Of a stretch of 64,000 nt of DNA, positions 1 to 8,498 are shown piece after piece. The position numbers and the translations under genes were made by a program. Location of the stretch: positions 3,655,795 to 3,719,794 of the forward strand of contig NZ_KB912942.1 of the NCBI RefSeq assembly GCF_000383915.1, in the 5' to 3' direction. Origin of the DNA: Amycolatopsis benzoatilytica AK 16/65 (GTDB lineage: Bacteria > Actinomycetota > Actinomycetes > Mycobacteriales > Pseudonocardiaceae). Within the stretch, counting starts at the first letter, position 1; every line of letters starts with the position of its first letter. Under the pieces are notes generated by a model that saw only the letters and a program-made list of their open reading frames with translations, had not been told where the DNA came from and did not search any database.

Positions 1-788
<788 letters not shown>

Positions 789-1059
789 GCTGTAAAGTTC
801 GATCGAGACTATTCTCAACCATATCTTCTCAAAGGAAACCCCGACGAGGGGGTTTCATAAAAAGCTCTACTGGCTTAGTTCACTAGCACACTGTTGAGTT
901 CTCAAGCAACACACCCCGACACCAACCGCCCCCTCAAGGACGACCGACACCGAAGCATCATTCCTAGCAGTTTTTGGTGGGACACCCACTCAATCGCCTT
1001 CCCGGCGAGAGCTTGGTTCGTGCCCCGGCGGCCACCCGGTCTCCCTGGCGACTCGGAGA
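789..1059 (-). promoter_or_regulatory. 16S rRNA leader with antitermination/processing motif and hairpin
   Basis: This is the transcribed leader upstream of 16S. Read on the minus strand, 891-912 contains GTGTTGCTTGAGAACTCAAC, which matches the GAGAACTCAA box conserved in actinobacterial rRNA leaders and is usually interpreted as boxA-like or RNase III processing sequence. Closer to the gene, 835-842 (GAAACCCC) pairs perfectly with 849-856 (GGGGTTTC) around a six-base loop, followed on the plus strand by A/T. The boundary with the promoter is approximate. Confidence 0.7.
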
Positions 1060-1088
1060 AGATTACACGCCCCGAAACCCCCCTCGAA
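1060..1088 (-). promoter_or_regulatory. Candidate rRNA promoter
   Basis: On the minus strand a -10-like TAATCT (1060-1065) follows a -35-like TTCGAG (1083-1088) with a 17-base spacer, and a GC-rich discriminator follows. The -35 is a poor match to TTGACA. A short CCCCC/GGGGG stem overlaps the -35. rRNA operons usually have several promoters and only this one could be proposed by eye. Confidence 0.35.
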
Positions 1089-1553
1089 CAGGGGGTCCCT
1101 TAAAACCATTTGCGCAGGCCACTACCCGCGAGAACGGCATTCCGGGGTGATCCGAAGCAGTGACTGGCGCCGCTGGAGCGGTTCTTCGAGGCGCTGGAAT
1201 AGCGCCGATCCGCCGGCCCGGCTCTCCCGGATGGACAGCCAGTCAGGAGCCGCTGCGCTCCAAGCGGACACGGCCGACCCGTCAACAGCCCTGCCCTCCT
1301 AGCCAGCACGGACGGCGGCTTCGACACCACAATGCTCCGGCGGGCTCTTCTCTGACCGCTACCCGCGCCGCCGCATTCCACCGCGGACTGTTCCTCCCGC
1401 GCGAGGCACGCCACCGCTTCCGCGGCCGCGTACCCCGGGCTCCAGGACGGGAACAGTCCAGCTCCCCGGAGCAAGACTGTGCTGTCTCCGTCGGCGCACA
1501 ACGAGAGCGGCCCTGCCTCTCCCGAGACAGGACCGCTTTCGCAAGCGACGCCC
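1089..1553. other. Intergenic region between rRNA promoter and copA
   Basis: The 465 bases between the rRNA promoter and the end of copA hold no convincing gene. The open frames on both strands are arginine/proline-rich, lack a good ribosome binding site and resemble no family I know. Additional upstream elements for rRNA transcription and the copA terminator may lie here, but no strong hairpin was identified. Confidence 0.6.
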
Positions 1554-3794
1554 TCAGCCAACCGCCCGGAACCCGCGCAGCCGAAGGCTGTTGCTCACCA
1601 CGAACACCGAGCTGAACGCCATGGCCGCGCCCGCGAGCATCGGGTTCAGCAATCCCGCCGCGGCCAGCGGGAGCGCCAACACGTTGTACGCGAACGCCCA
1701 GAACAGGTTTCCCTTGATCGTTCGCAACGTGCGCCGCGACAGGCGGATCGCGTCGGCCGCGGCCCGCAGGTCGCCGCGGACCAGGGTCAGATCGGCGGCC
1801 TCGATCGCAGCGTCCGTCCCGGTGCCCATGGCCAGGCCGAGGTCGGCCTTCGCCAGCGCCGCGGCGTCGTTCACGCCGTCGCCGACCATGGCCACGACCT
1901 TGCCTTCGTCCTGCAGCCGACGCACGACGTCGACCTTGTCCTTCGGCAGCACCTCGGCGATCACCTCGTCGATGCCCACGTCGGCGGCCACCGAGCGGGC
2001 CACGGCCTCGTTGTCCCCGGTGAGCAGGATCGGGGTCAGGCCCAGCTCCCGCAGCCGGGCGATCGCCTCGGCGGACGTCGGCTTGACGGTGTCCGCGACG
2101 ACGAGCAGCGCCTTCGCCTGGCCGTCCCAGCCGACCGCCACCGCGGTCCGGCCCTGTTCCTGAGCTGCGGCGACCGCCGAGACCAGCGAAGCCGGCAAGT
2201 GCTGGCTCCACTGTTCCAGCAGCGCGACCCGGCCGACCAGGACGGCGGACCCGGCCACTGCCCCCTGCACGCCAAGACCTTCCACGTTCACGAAGTCCTC
2301 GACGGCCGGCAGTTCGCCGACCTTCTCACGGGCGCCACGGGCGATCGCCTTCGCGATCGGGTGTTCCGAAGCGTCCTCCAGCGCACCGGCCAGCCGCAGC
2401 ACCTCGTCCGCTTCCACGCCGTCCGCGGTGTACACCTCGACCAGCGACATTTGCCCGGTGGTGACGGTGCCGGTCTTGTCCAGCACGACGGTGTCCACGC
2501 GCCGCGTCGACTCCAGCACCTCCGGCCCCTTGATCAGGATCCCGAGCTGCGCGCCCCGGCCGGTGCCGACCAGCAGAGCGGTGGGAGTGGCCAGGCCCAG
2601 CGCGCACGGGCAAGCGATGATCAGCACCGCGACCGCCGCGGTGAACGCCGCCGACACCGAGTCGCCCGCGCCCAGCCAGAACGCCAGGGTGCCGACCGCC
2701 AGCGCGATCACGATCGGCACGAACACCGCCGACACCCGATCCGCCAGCCGCTGGACCTGCGCCTTTCCGGTCTGCGCGTCCTCGACGAGCTTCGCCATCT
2801 GGGCCAGCTGAGTGTCCGAGCCGACCCGGGTGGCCCGCACGACGAGGCGCCCGCCCGCGTTGACGGTGGCACCGACCACCGCGTCTCCCGGCCCGACCTC
2901 GACCGGGACGCTCTCGCCGGTCAGCATGCTCGCGTCGACCGCCGAGCTGCCGTCCTCGATCACGCCGTCGGTCGCGACCTTCTCGCCCGGCCGGACCACG
3001 AACCGGTCGCCGACCTGCAACCGGTCCACCGGAATGCGGTGCTCGCGGCCGTCCCGCAGGACCGCGACGTCCTTCGCGCCCAGTTCCAGCAGCGCCCGCA
3101 GCGCCGCGCCGGCCCGGCGCTTCGACCGTGCTTCGAAGTACCGGCCGGCGAGAATGAACGTCGTCACCCCGGCCGCGACTTCGAGGTAGATATTGCCGTC
3201 GCCGGCCATCCGCTGCACGGTCAGCTCGAACGCGTGCGTCATGCCCGGCACGCCCGCGGTACCGAACAGCAGCGCGTACAACGACCACAGGAACGCGGCG
3301 ATGGTCCCCATCGAGATCAGCGTGTCCATGGTGGCCGCGCCGTGCCGCAGATTCGCCCACGCCGCCCGGTGGAACGGCAGCGCGCCCCAGACGATCACCG
3401 GCGCGGCGAGGACCAGCGAGATCCACTGCCAGTAGGTGAACTGCAGGGCCGGCACCATCGCGAGCACGATCACAGGTGCCGACAACAGCGCAGAGACGAT
3501 CAGCCGTTGCCGCAACGGCCGCGTCGCGTCCTCTTCGACCGGGGAAGGCTCATCTTCCCGAACCGAGGGCAGCGCCGCCCCGTAACCGGCCGCCTCGACC
3601 TGCTCGACCAGCTGCTGCGGTTCAATGTCGCCGGAGTAGACGACCTTCGCCTTTTCCGTCGCGTAGTTGACGGTGGCGGTGACGCCGTCGAGCTTGTTCA
3701 GCTTCCGCTCGATCCGCATCGCGCACGACGCGCAGGTCATCCCGGTGATCGCCAGCTCGACCTCGCCGGACCGGCTCGTCACGTCGGTGGTCAT
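1554..3794 (-). CDS. copA: Copper-translocating P1B-type ATPase
   Basis: Membrane ATPase that exports Cu(I) from the cytoplasm. The 746-residue protein has one N-terminal heavy-metal-associated domain with GMTCASC at 18-24, then membrane segments, the actuator-domain TGES at 292-295, the transmembrane metal site CPC at 395-397, the phosphorylated Asp439 in DKTGT (439-443), the HP motif SEHP (476-479), TGDN (592-595) and the hinge GDGVND (638-643). Late membrane helices carry YN (703-704) and a Met/Ser pattern (MAFSS, 725-729) typical of Cu(I) rather than Zn/Cd ATPases. Its ATG overlaps the stop of the upstream gene by ATGA, so translation is probably coupled. It is the last gene of the csoR-copZ operon and should be induced by copper. 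CtpV is the mycobacterial name for a similar pump. Confidence 0.95.
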   Translation of the reverse strand: MTTDVTSRSGEVELAITGMTCASCAMRIERKLNKLDGVTATVNYATEKAKVVYSGDIEPQQLVEQVEAAGYGAALPSVREDEPSPVEEDATRPLRQRLIVSALLSAPVIVLAMVPALQFTYWQWISLVLAAPVIVWGALPFHRAAWANLRHGAATMDTLISMGTIAAFLWSLYALLFGTAGVPGMTHAFELTVQRMAGDGNIYLEVAAGVTTFILAGRYFEARSKRRAGAALRALLELGAKDVAVLRDGREHRIPVDRLQVGDRFVVRPGEKVATDGVIEDGSSAVDASMLTGESVPVEVGPGDAVVGATVNAGGRLVVRATRVGSDTQLAQMAKLVEDAQTGKAQVQRLADRVSAVFVPIVIALAVGTLAFWLGAGDSVSAAFTAAVAVLIIACPCALGLATPTALLVGTGRGAQLGILIKGPEVLESTRRVDTVVLDKTGTVTTGQMSLVEVYTADGVEADEVLRLAGALEDASEHPIAKAIARGAREKVGELPAVEDFVNVEGLGVQGAVAGSAVLVGRVALLEQWSQHLPASLVSAVAAAQEQGRTAVAVGWDGQAKALLVVADTVKPTSAEAIARLRELGLTPILLTGDNEAVARSVAADVGIDEVIAEVLPKDKVDVVRRLQDEGKVVAMVGDGVNDAAALAKADLGLAMGTGTDAAIEAADLTLVRGDLRAAADAIRLSRRTLRTIKGNLFWAFAYNVLALPLAAAGLLNPMLAGAAMAFSSVFVVSNSLRLRGFRAVG

Positions 3795-4687
3795 GATCCG
3801 TTCCCTCCTGCCTGCACGGTGAATTCGGCGGTGTGCACGGCGTCGCCGTGCCGGAAGTCCAGGAACAACCGGTAGCTGCCGGGCGACGGGACTTCGGCGA
3901 CGAAGCTCACCGCCGGTCCGGCCGCGGTCTTCCCGTCGCCGGGCGCGCCGTCCGGGTGCACGTGGAGGTAGCCGAGGTCGCCCCCGCGCAGCGCCACCAG
4001 GTGCCCGTAGGCGCCCAGGTACGGCTGGAGGTCCGTCACTTCCGCCCCGTCGCGCGTCACCGTCGCGGTCACCTTGGACGCGCGGCCGGGCACCAGATCG
4101 CTGGCCAGCGTCACCCGATAACCGTCCACAGTGGACGTCCTGCTCGGCGGGTAGCCGGCCGGGCGGAAGTCGCCCGGTGCGGCCAGGTCGACGCCGAGCG
4201 TGGTCCCGGTGCCGCGAGCCGGCGTGAAGTCGGCGAACGCGCGGTAGCTGCCGGCGTCCTTGACCGACAGCGGCACCGTCCAGGCGCCGTCCGGCCCGAG
4301 CGTCGGGTGCAGGTGCTGGTAGCCGGCCGTGTCGCGGCGGACCACGATGAAATGCATCTGCTTCTCGTGCTCGACGTCGAACGCGGTCACCGGCGCGCCG
4401 TCCTTGACGATCCGGAAGGCGAAGGGCGTGGTCTTTCCCGGCGTGAGCGTCGTGCTGGTGGGCGCGAGGGTGTAACCGCCCCTGGACGACGCCAGCCCGC
4501 CGGGCTGGTCGGTGTTCGCGGCCTCCGCGACGGAGCCGCTGTGAGCGTCCCCGTGCCCGGCGCCCTCAGCGCCGTGCACCCCGGCCGGGCCGGAGAAGGG
4601 ACCGACAGCGGTGCCCACTCCCCAGCCGCCACCGGCGACCAGGGCGAGAGCTACCCCGTAGGCGGAGAGCTTCGCTGCAGTGTTCAT
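3791..4687 (-). CDS. Membrane-anchored or secreted protein of the copper operon, function unknown
   Basis: A 298-residue protein with an N-terminal hydrophobic segment (about residues 5-27) and an extracytoplasmic remainder. The first part is rich in His/Gly ([13 protein letters not shown]). It is followed by two beta-rich stretches that look like tandem YtkA/FixH-type immunoglobulin-like folds, each with a conserved histidine pattern ([14 protein letters not shown] and [17 protein letters not shown]). The histidines make periplasm-side copper binding plausible, but this is inference. The ATG at 4687 is preferred over an in-frame GTG five codons upstream because AGGAATGAGG precedes it. The gene sits between copZ and copA and ends in an ATGA overlap with copA, so a copper role is supported mainly by context. 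Confidence 0.85.
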   Translation of the reverse strand: MNTAAKLSAYGVALALVAGGGWGVGTAVGPFSGPAGVHGAEGAGHGDAHSGSVAEAANTDQPGGLASSRGGYTLAPTSTTLTPGKTTPFAFRIVKDGAPVTAFDVEHEKQMHFIVVRRDTAGYQHLHPTLGPDGAWTVPLSVKDAGSYRAFADFTPARGTGTTLGVDLAAPGDFRPAGYPPSRTSTVDGYRVTLASDLVPGRASKVTATVTRDGAEVTDLQPYLGAYGHLVALRGGDLGYLHVHPDGAPGDGKTAAGPAVSFVAEVPSPGSYRLFLDFRHGDAVHTAEFTVQAGGNGS

Positions 4688-4736
4688 GTCCTCATTCCTC
4701 ACCGCGGGCCAGGCCCGCAGTCCGAAGACCGACTGC

Positions 4737-4943
4737 TCAGGCAGTCAGCTGGTAACCGGCTTCCTCGACCGCGGCGCGCACGTCCGCGATCGCGATCTCC
4801 TCGGCGGCGCGCACGGTCACCTTGCCGGTGGGCAGGTCGACCTCGACGCCGGTGACGCCGGCGACGGCGCCCACCTCCTCGGTGACCGACTGGACGCAGT
4901 GGCCGCAGGTCATGCCGGTGACGGTGAAGATCTGCTCGCTCAC
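4737..4943 (-). CDS. copZ: Copper chaperone, heavy-metal-associated domain protein
   Basis: A 68-residue single-domain protein that would carry Cu(I) in the cytoplasm and deliver it to CopA or CsoR. The metal-binding motif GMTCGHC is at residues 10-16 and the length is that of a standalone beta-alpha-beta-beta-alpha-beta HMA domain. The GTG start is supported by AAGGAG six bases upstream. The gene lies 29 bp after csoR and 49 bp before the secreted protein, in the same direction, as in many actinobacterial csoR-copZ-copA operons. Confidence 0.93.
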   Translation of the reverse strand: MSEQIFTVTGMTCGHCVQSVTEEVGAVAGVTGVEVDLPTGKVTVRAAEEIAIADVRAAVEEAGYQLTA

Positions 4944-4972
4944 GGTGTTCTCCTTGCTGAGTATCGGATTCT

Positions 4973-5281
4973 TCAGGAACGAACGAGCCGCGCGATCGCG
5001 TCGCTCGCCTCGCGGATCTTGTCCTCGGCCGTGGTGCCACCCTTGGCGACGGCTTCGGCGACGCAGTGGTTCAGGTGCTCGTCCATCAGCCCGAGCGACA
5101 CCGCCTCCAGCGCCTTCGTGGCCGCCGACACCTGAGTCAGGATGTCGATGCAGTACTTGTCCTCTTCGACCATCCGCTGCAGCCCGCGGATCTGGCCTTC
5201 GATCCGCCGCAGGCGCTTGAGATAGCCCTCTTTTTCTCCGCTGTAGCCGTGGGGTCCGGCTGTTCCGTGCGACTCGCTCAT
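4973..5281 (-). CDS. csoR: Copper-sensing transcriptional repressor CsoR
   Basis: A 102-residue all-helical DUF156 repressor that releases DNA on binding Cu(I). The Cu ligands have the spacing of the characterised family: Cys44, His69 and Cys73 (25 and 4 residues apart, as in M. tuberculosis C36-H61-C65). YLKRLRRIEGQIRGLQRMVE (residues 20-39) is the family hallmark. It is the first gene of the copper operon. A TACCC(N)GGGTA-type operator lies 12 bp upstream, consistent with autorepression of csoR-copZ-copA and possibly of the divergent gene at 5341. Confidence 0.95.
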   Translation of the reverse strand: MSESHGTAGPHGYSGEKEGYLKRLRRIEGQIRGLQRMVEEDKYCIDILTQVSAATKALEAVSLGLMDEHLNHCVAEAVAKGGTTAEDKIREASDAIARLVRS

Positions 5282-5292
5282 GATCCTATTGA

Positions 5293-5307
5293 TACCCTAG
5301 GGGGGTA
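5293..5307. promoter_or_regulatory. CsoR-type operator
   Basis: TACCCTAGGGGGGTA is a pseudo-palindrome with a G/C-rich centre and TA ends, closely matching known CsoR boxes (TACCCCCCTAGGGTA in the other orientation). It lies 12 bp before csoR and 34 bp before the divergent gene at 5341, so one site could control both directions. Confidence 0.8.
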
Positions 5308-5340
5308 GGGTAGTCAACACCGAAACCAGGAGGAGTTCCG

Positions 5341-5850
5341 ATGTCCCGCATCCCCCCGCTCGCCCCGGCCGCCGCGCCGGAGAAATCGCGGCAGCTGCTG
5401 GAGGGGCTCGCCGGACCGGCCGGCCCAATGGTCTCGGCGATGGCCCACTCCCCCGCGCTGCTGCAGGGGTATCTGGAGCTGTCGCGGGCGATCAAGCGGG
5501 TGAAGCTGCCGCGGGCGCTCGGCGAGAAGATCTCGCTGGCGGTGCAGGAATGGCTGGGCTGCGCGCTGTGCCTGGACGCGCACGCCGAGGCCGGCCGGGG
5601 CGCTGGACTGTCCGAACTGGACATCGCGCTCGCCCGGCAGGCAACCGCGACCGACGTTCGCGAAGCCGCGCTGATCGGGTACGCGATGCGAGTGCTGGCC
5701 GAACCGGCGGCCATTTCGGAGGACGATCTAGCCGGACTCCGGGAGCACGGCTGGTCGGACCGGGTGCTGGCGGACGTCGTCGGCCTGGTGTCGTTGAACC
5801 ACCTGACCGGCGCGTTCAACCTCGTCGCCGGTCTCGAACCGGCGCGGTAG
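5341..5850 (+). CDS. Carboxymuconolactone decarboxylase/AhpD-like family protein
   Basis: A 169-residue helical protein with the AhpD/CMD redox core: Glu70, Cys74 and Cys77 (CALC) and His81, the arrangement used by peroxidase-associated thiol oxidoreductases. The second half, LNHLTGAFN, matches the conserved tail of uncharacterised peroxidase-related CMD proteins. AGGAGG lies just upstream of the ATG. The gene is divergent from csoR across the CsoR-type box, which suggests copper-dependent expression and a role in thiol or peroxide stress during copper exposure. The presence of CxxC argues against a true gamma-carboxymuconolactone decarboxylase. Confidence 0.85.
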   Translation: MSRIPPLAPAAAPEKSRQLLEGLAGPAGPMVSAMAHSPALLQGYLELSRAIKRVKLPRALGEKISLAVQEWLGCALCLDAHAEAGRGAGLSELDIALARQATATDVREAALIGYAMRVLAEPAAISEDDLAGLREHGWSDRVLADVVGLVSLNHLTGAFNLVAGLEPAR

Positions 5851-6281
5851 CGGCCTGGCCGAGCCGGTTCATCGGGCAGCTCGGGCAGATCCGGGCGGCT
5901 CGGGCAGATCTGGCGGGGCGCGGCGGTCGCCGGGGCTGGGCTGCTACGAGCGGACCGAGGCGTGATCCGCGAGGGGGCGGGGTATCCGGAGCAGGGCAAA
6001 GCCGCGCCGTCGAGGTGTGACCGTTTCTCCAAGTCCGTGAAGGGCCCCTTGAGGGAATCCAAGTCCGGCAAGGGGCCCTTCACGGACCACAACTCCCGCT
6101 CCCGCCGCCCGCATGGCCCCGGCCAGCCGGGCCCTTCACGCTGGGCAGACCCGGCGAAACCGCACTCACAGCGCCGCCTTGAGTCCCTGGCATTGGTTCT
6201 GAACGCGGGCTACAGATGCTCAAGCAGCACCGGCGCGACGGCGGGTCTGTTTCCCTCACGCCCGCCGCGGCCAGTCACGGC
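5851..6281. other. Convergent intergenic region with a 55-bp palindrome
   Basis: The region lies between two convergent genes and contains no credible gene. It has two copies of CTCGGGCAGATC (5880-5891 and 5899-5910), one complete 55-bp palindromic repeat (annotated separately), and an isolated fragment GGGCCCTTCACG at 6129-6140 that matches the right arm of that repeat and may be a decayed copy. Confidence 0.7.
6033..6087. repeat. Dispersed 55-bp palindromic element, copy A
   Basis: The left arm GTCCGTGAAGGGCCCCTT (6033-6050) is the exact reverse complement of the right arm (6070-6087), and the centre is 19 nt. The full 55 bp is identical to the copy at 58764-58818 in inverted orientation. 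It lies between convergent genes and could act as a bidirectional terminator. Confidence 0.9.
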
Positions 6282-7070
6282 TCACTCGGACAGTGCTGCG
6301 ATCAGCGGCCCCGGGTCCGGGTGCTCTGCCGTGCACTGCAGCACCACTGACGTCGCACCCGCGTCCGCCAGTTCCGCGATCAGCCCCCGCGCCCGGTCGC
6401 CCAGCGCGGGCGCATTCGGCTCGATCTCGGCGAACACGACCACCTGCGGCTCCGCCCGCCCCGCCGCCCGCGCGGCCTCGGCGGCCCGGACGGATTCCGC
6501 GGCGACGCACTCCGGCGTCGCCACTAGGGAATCCAGCAACACGCCGTCGCCGACCTCGCCGGCCAGCGCGACCGTTTTCGGTCCGCGGCCGCCGACGATC
6601 ACCGGCGGGATCTGCTGCGGCGGCCAATCCAGAGCGACCGCGTCGAGCTGCACGTACCGGCCGCTCGTCGTGAGGGTTTGGCCGTGCAGCAGCTGCCGGA
6701 CGGCGTCGGCGTACTCGCGCAGCAGAGTCATCGGAGAGGCGGCTCGCGCGCCTGCCTGCCCCATCCAGTCGAGCACCCCGTGCCCGAGGGCCGGAAGGAA
6801 CCGGCCGGGAAACGTCCTCGCCAGCGTGGCGATCTCCATCGCGGCGAGCGCCGGGTTGCGCAGCGGCACCGGCATCAGGCCGATCCCGACCGCGACTCGT
6901 TCGCTCCACGCGAGCGCGGCGGCCGCACTGCTGAGGCCGCCTTGCCGGAAGCAGTCTTCCCACAGCCACAGCTCGTCTATCCCAGCTCGGTCGGCCGCGA
7001 GGACGGTCTCGCGAAGCTCTTCCGGCGGTGACTGCGGACGGAACACGACACCCACACGTACGTCGGCCAT
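6282..7070 (-). CDS. LLM-class (luciferase-like) F420-dependent oxidoreductase family protein
   Basis: A 262-residue TIM-barrel protein of the bacterial luciferase-like superfamily. Visible family features are the N-terminal strand VRVGVVF, AADRAGIDELWLWED, VGIGLMPVPLRNPALAAMEI, the FPGRFLPALGHG segment and VIVGGRGPKTVALAGEVGDG in the cofactor-binding half. Actinobacterial members use F420 or FMN. The substrate cannot be told from the sequence. ATG 7070 is chosen over an upstream in-frame start because MADVRVG begins the first beta strand. It stands alone, convergent with the CMD gene and separated from it by repeat copy A. Confidence 0.85.
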   Translation of the reverse strand: MADVRVGVVFRPQSPPEELRETVLAADRAGIDELWLWEDCFRQGGLSSAAAALAWSERVAVGIGLMPVPLRNPALAAMEIATLARTFPGRFLPALGHGVLDWMGQAGARAASPMTLLREYADAVRQLLHGQTLTTSGRYVQLDAVALDWPPQQIPPVIVGGRGPKTVALAGEVGDGVLLDSLVATPECVAAESVRAAEAARAAGRAEPQVVVFAEIEPNAPALGDRARGLIAELADAGATSVVLQCTAEHPDPGPLIAALSE

Positions 7071-7242
7071 GCGCGCCACGCTAGCGGCGCTGGCCGCGCG
7101 CACCTACCGAATTCCCGGCGCGACCGCCTCAGACCCGGGCAGTTGCCAAGCGGGGCAAGGCATCCTCCCGGCTACGACCGGCAATCCCCGGTCGCGGCGC
7201 CGACGGCTGGTCTCGCTGCGGCTGTCGAGCGGATGGTCAAAC

Positions 7243-7286
7243 GGCCGGGTCCGCGTCGCCCGGGGGAAAGCGACGCGGACCCGGCC
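7243..7286 (-). terminator. Strong hairpin terminator downstream of the Rpf-like gene
   Basis: GGCCGGGTCCGCGTCGC (7243-7259) pairs perfectly over 17 bp with 7270-7286 around a ten-base loop. It begins 10 bp after the stop codon of the gene ending at 7296. There is no long U-tract, as is common for actinobacterial terminators. Confidence 0.8.
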
Positions 7287-7295
7287 GTCAGCGGG

Positions 7296-7985
7296 TCACT
7301 GGGTGACGAGCTTCTGACCGATCAGGATCAGGTCCGCGTTCGGAACCTGCTGAGCGTTCAGCTGCTGCAGGTGCTTCCAGCCGCCCTGGGTGTGCAGGCT
7401 CTCGGCGATCCCGGAGAGCGTGTCGCCGGCGACGACGGTGTACGAGCCGTTCGCGTTGGCCTGCGCGGGAGCCGGCTTCGCGTGCTTCGGGCCCGCCTTG
7501 ACCTCGGCGCTGACCTTCGGCTGCACCTTCTTCGCCTGGGACTGGAGAGCCGCGCCGGTGTCGGCCGACCCGCCGTTCTGTCCGCCGAAGTTCGCGTACT
7601 GGGCCGGGCCGGAGCCGCCGTGGCACTGCCAGGGCGCGGTGCCCTGCTTCGCGTAAATCCGGTCGGCGACGGTCTGCTGCTGCGCCGGGGTCGCCCGGTC
7701 CGCGGTCGGCGCGAACTGGCCGCCGCCGTTGGCCAGCCAGGTGTTCGTGACGATCTGGAACAGGCCTGCCGGACGTCCGGCGCGCTGACCGGCTGCGGTG
7801 TTGTTGACCGCGGTGGGGTTGCCGCTGCTTTCGCACTTCACGATCCCGGCCTGGCCGGGGAAGGCATTGGCGGTGCCGGCGGCGGCGATGCCGATGCCGC
7901 CGATGGTGGCGCCGGCGAGCGCAGCGGACGCACCGGTGCGCTTCAGAACAGTCTTCGTCTTGCTGGGTTTGCTGTGCCGTCCCAC
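7296..7985 (-). CDS. Secreted resuscitation-promoting-factor-like transglycosylase with LysM domain
   Basis: A 229-residue exported muralytic protein. The N-terminus is basic, then hydrophobic (about residues 17-41, ending AGTANAF). An Rpf/lysozyme-like domain (about 42-125) follows, with the presumed catalytic Glu52 in KCESSGN and cysteines 51 and 121 available for a disulfide. A low-complexity linker and a C-terminal LysM domain (about 181-229, GSYTVVAGDTLSGIAE) come next. It should cleave glycan strands and bind peptidoglycan, acting in growth resumption or wall turnover. The GTG start at 7985 is chosen because GAAGGAG lies about ten bases upstream and the protein begins with a proper signal. 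A riboswitch-like leader precedes it and a perfect hairpin follows it. Confidence 0.9.
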   Translation of the reverse strand: MGRHSKPSKTKTVLKRTGASAALAGATIGGIGIAAAGTANAFPGQAGIVKCESSGNPTAVNNTAAGQRAGRPAGLFQIVTNTWLANGGGQFAPTADRATPAQQQTVADRIYAKQGTAPWQCHGGSGPAQYANFGGQNGGSADTGAALQSQAKKVQPKVSAEVKAGPKHAKPAPAQANANGSYTVVAGDTLSGIAESLHTQGGWKHLQQLNAQQVPNADLILIGQKLVTQ

Positions 7986-7995
7986 AGTAGGTCGG

Positions 7996-8110
7996 CTCCT
8001 TCGCTGTCTCACCGAGACAGCCGGGATCGCACCTGGTGAGGCGGCGAGCGCGGCAGTTTGCGGTGGCTTCGGGCCGCTGATCCTCGGGGTAGATCGCAAG
8101 TCACCGCGAA
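7996..8110 (-). promoter_or_regulatory. Candidate ydaO-type (c-di-AMP) riboswitch upstream of the Rpf-like gene
   Basis: The minus-strand leader contains GGTGCGATCCCGGCT next to a perfect 8-bp hairpin (GCTGTCTC/GAGACAGC, 8003-8021) running into GAAGGAG, preceded by GCGGCCCGAAGCC and ACCGCAAAC segments. This order resembles ydaO-class leaders that precede rpf and other wall-hydrolase genes in actinobacteria. The match is from memory of the consensus, and the 5' boundary is a guess. Confidence 0.5.
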
Positions 8111-8498
8111 AGCTCGAGAAGATTACGAAATGGAAACAGCAGGTGTACAGAGGTAGTGGGGCGGGTCACGTGTGAGGAGGTTTGGTAGTGGGTACGCGAC
8201 TATGTGTCATCGTTGATTGATGACAGTTGGTTAGCTTCCGCCTTCCTTTGACCTCGATGTTCCTTCGTGAAGCTCCCCTTTCCGCAACCCCGATGGCGCG
8301 CTTTGGCAAATTTCTCACCACCAGGTTTCTGGATTGCTCCTTGGCCGGTGCTGTCGCCGCACCGTTACGAAGCGAGATCCAGACGCTGTTTTCGCGGGGC
8401 GTCAAACGGCGGTGCGGGCTTCGGCCCGGGGCGCCGCGGCGGTTCCGTGTCGTGAGGTTCGGGCGTCCGGCAAGGGCGCTGGCCTGCGGTCACCGGCA
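8111..8498. other. Intergenic region, no gene recognised
   Basis: About 390 bases between the Rpf leader and the end of the glycosyltransferase. Base composition is less GC-rich than the surroundings (around 8090-8400). It would hold the Rpf promoter and the terminator of the upstream operon. No convincing open frame, repeat or strong hairpin was found. Confidence 0.5.

Noticed and set aside
1077..1096. CCCCC/GGGGG hairpin as terminator of copA
   Set aside because: It is about 460 bp past the copA stop, only five base pairs long, and overlaps the likely rRNA -35 element.
1100..1561. Open frames between the rRNA promoter and copA on both strands
   Set aside because: Composition, lack of ribosome binding sites and lack of recognisable motifs indicate non-coding sequence.
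1479..3875. Very long plus-strand frame antisense to copA
   Set aside because: A GC-rich shadow frame, His/Arg/Gln-rich, opposite a gene with every P-type ATPase motif.
8166..8405. 79-codon minus-strand frame in the gap before the glycosyltransferase end
   Set aside because: No family resemblance and no ribosome binding site; the region is better explained as promoter/terminator DNA.
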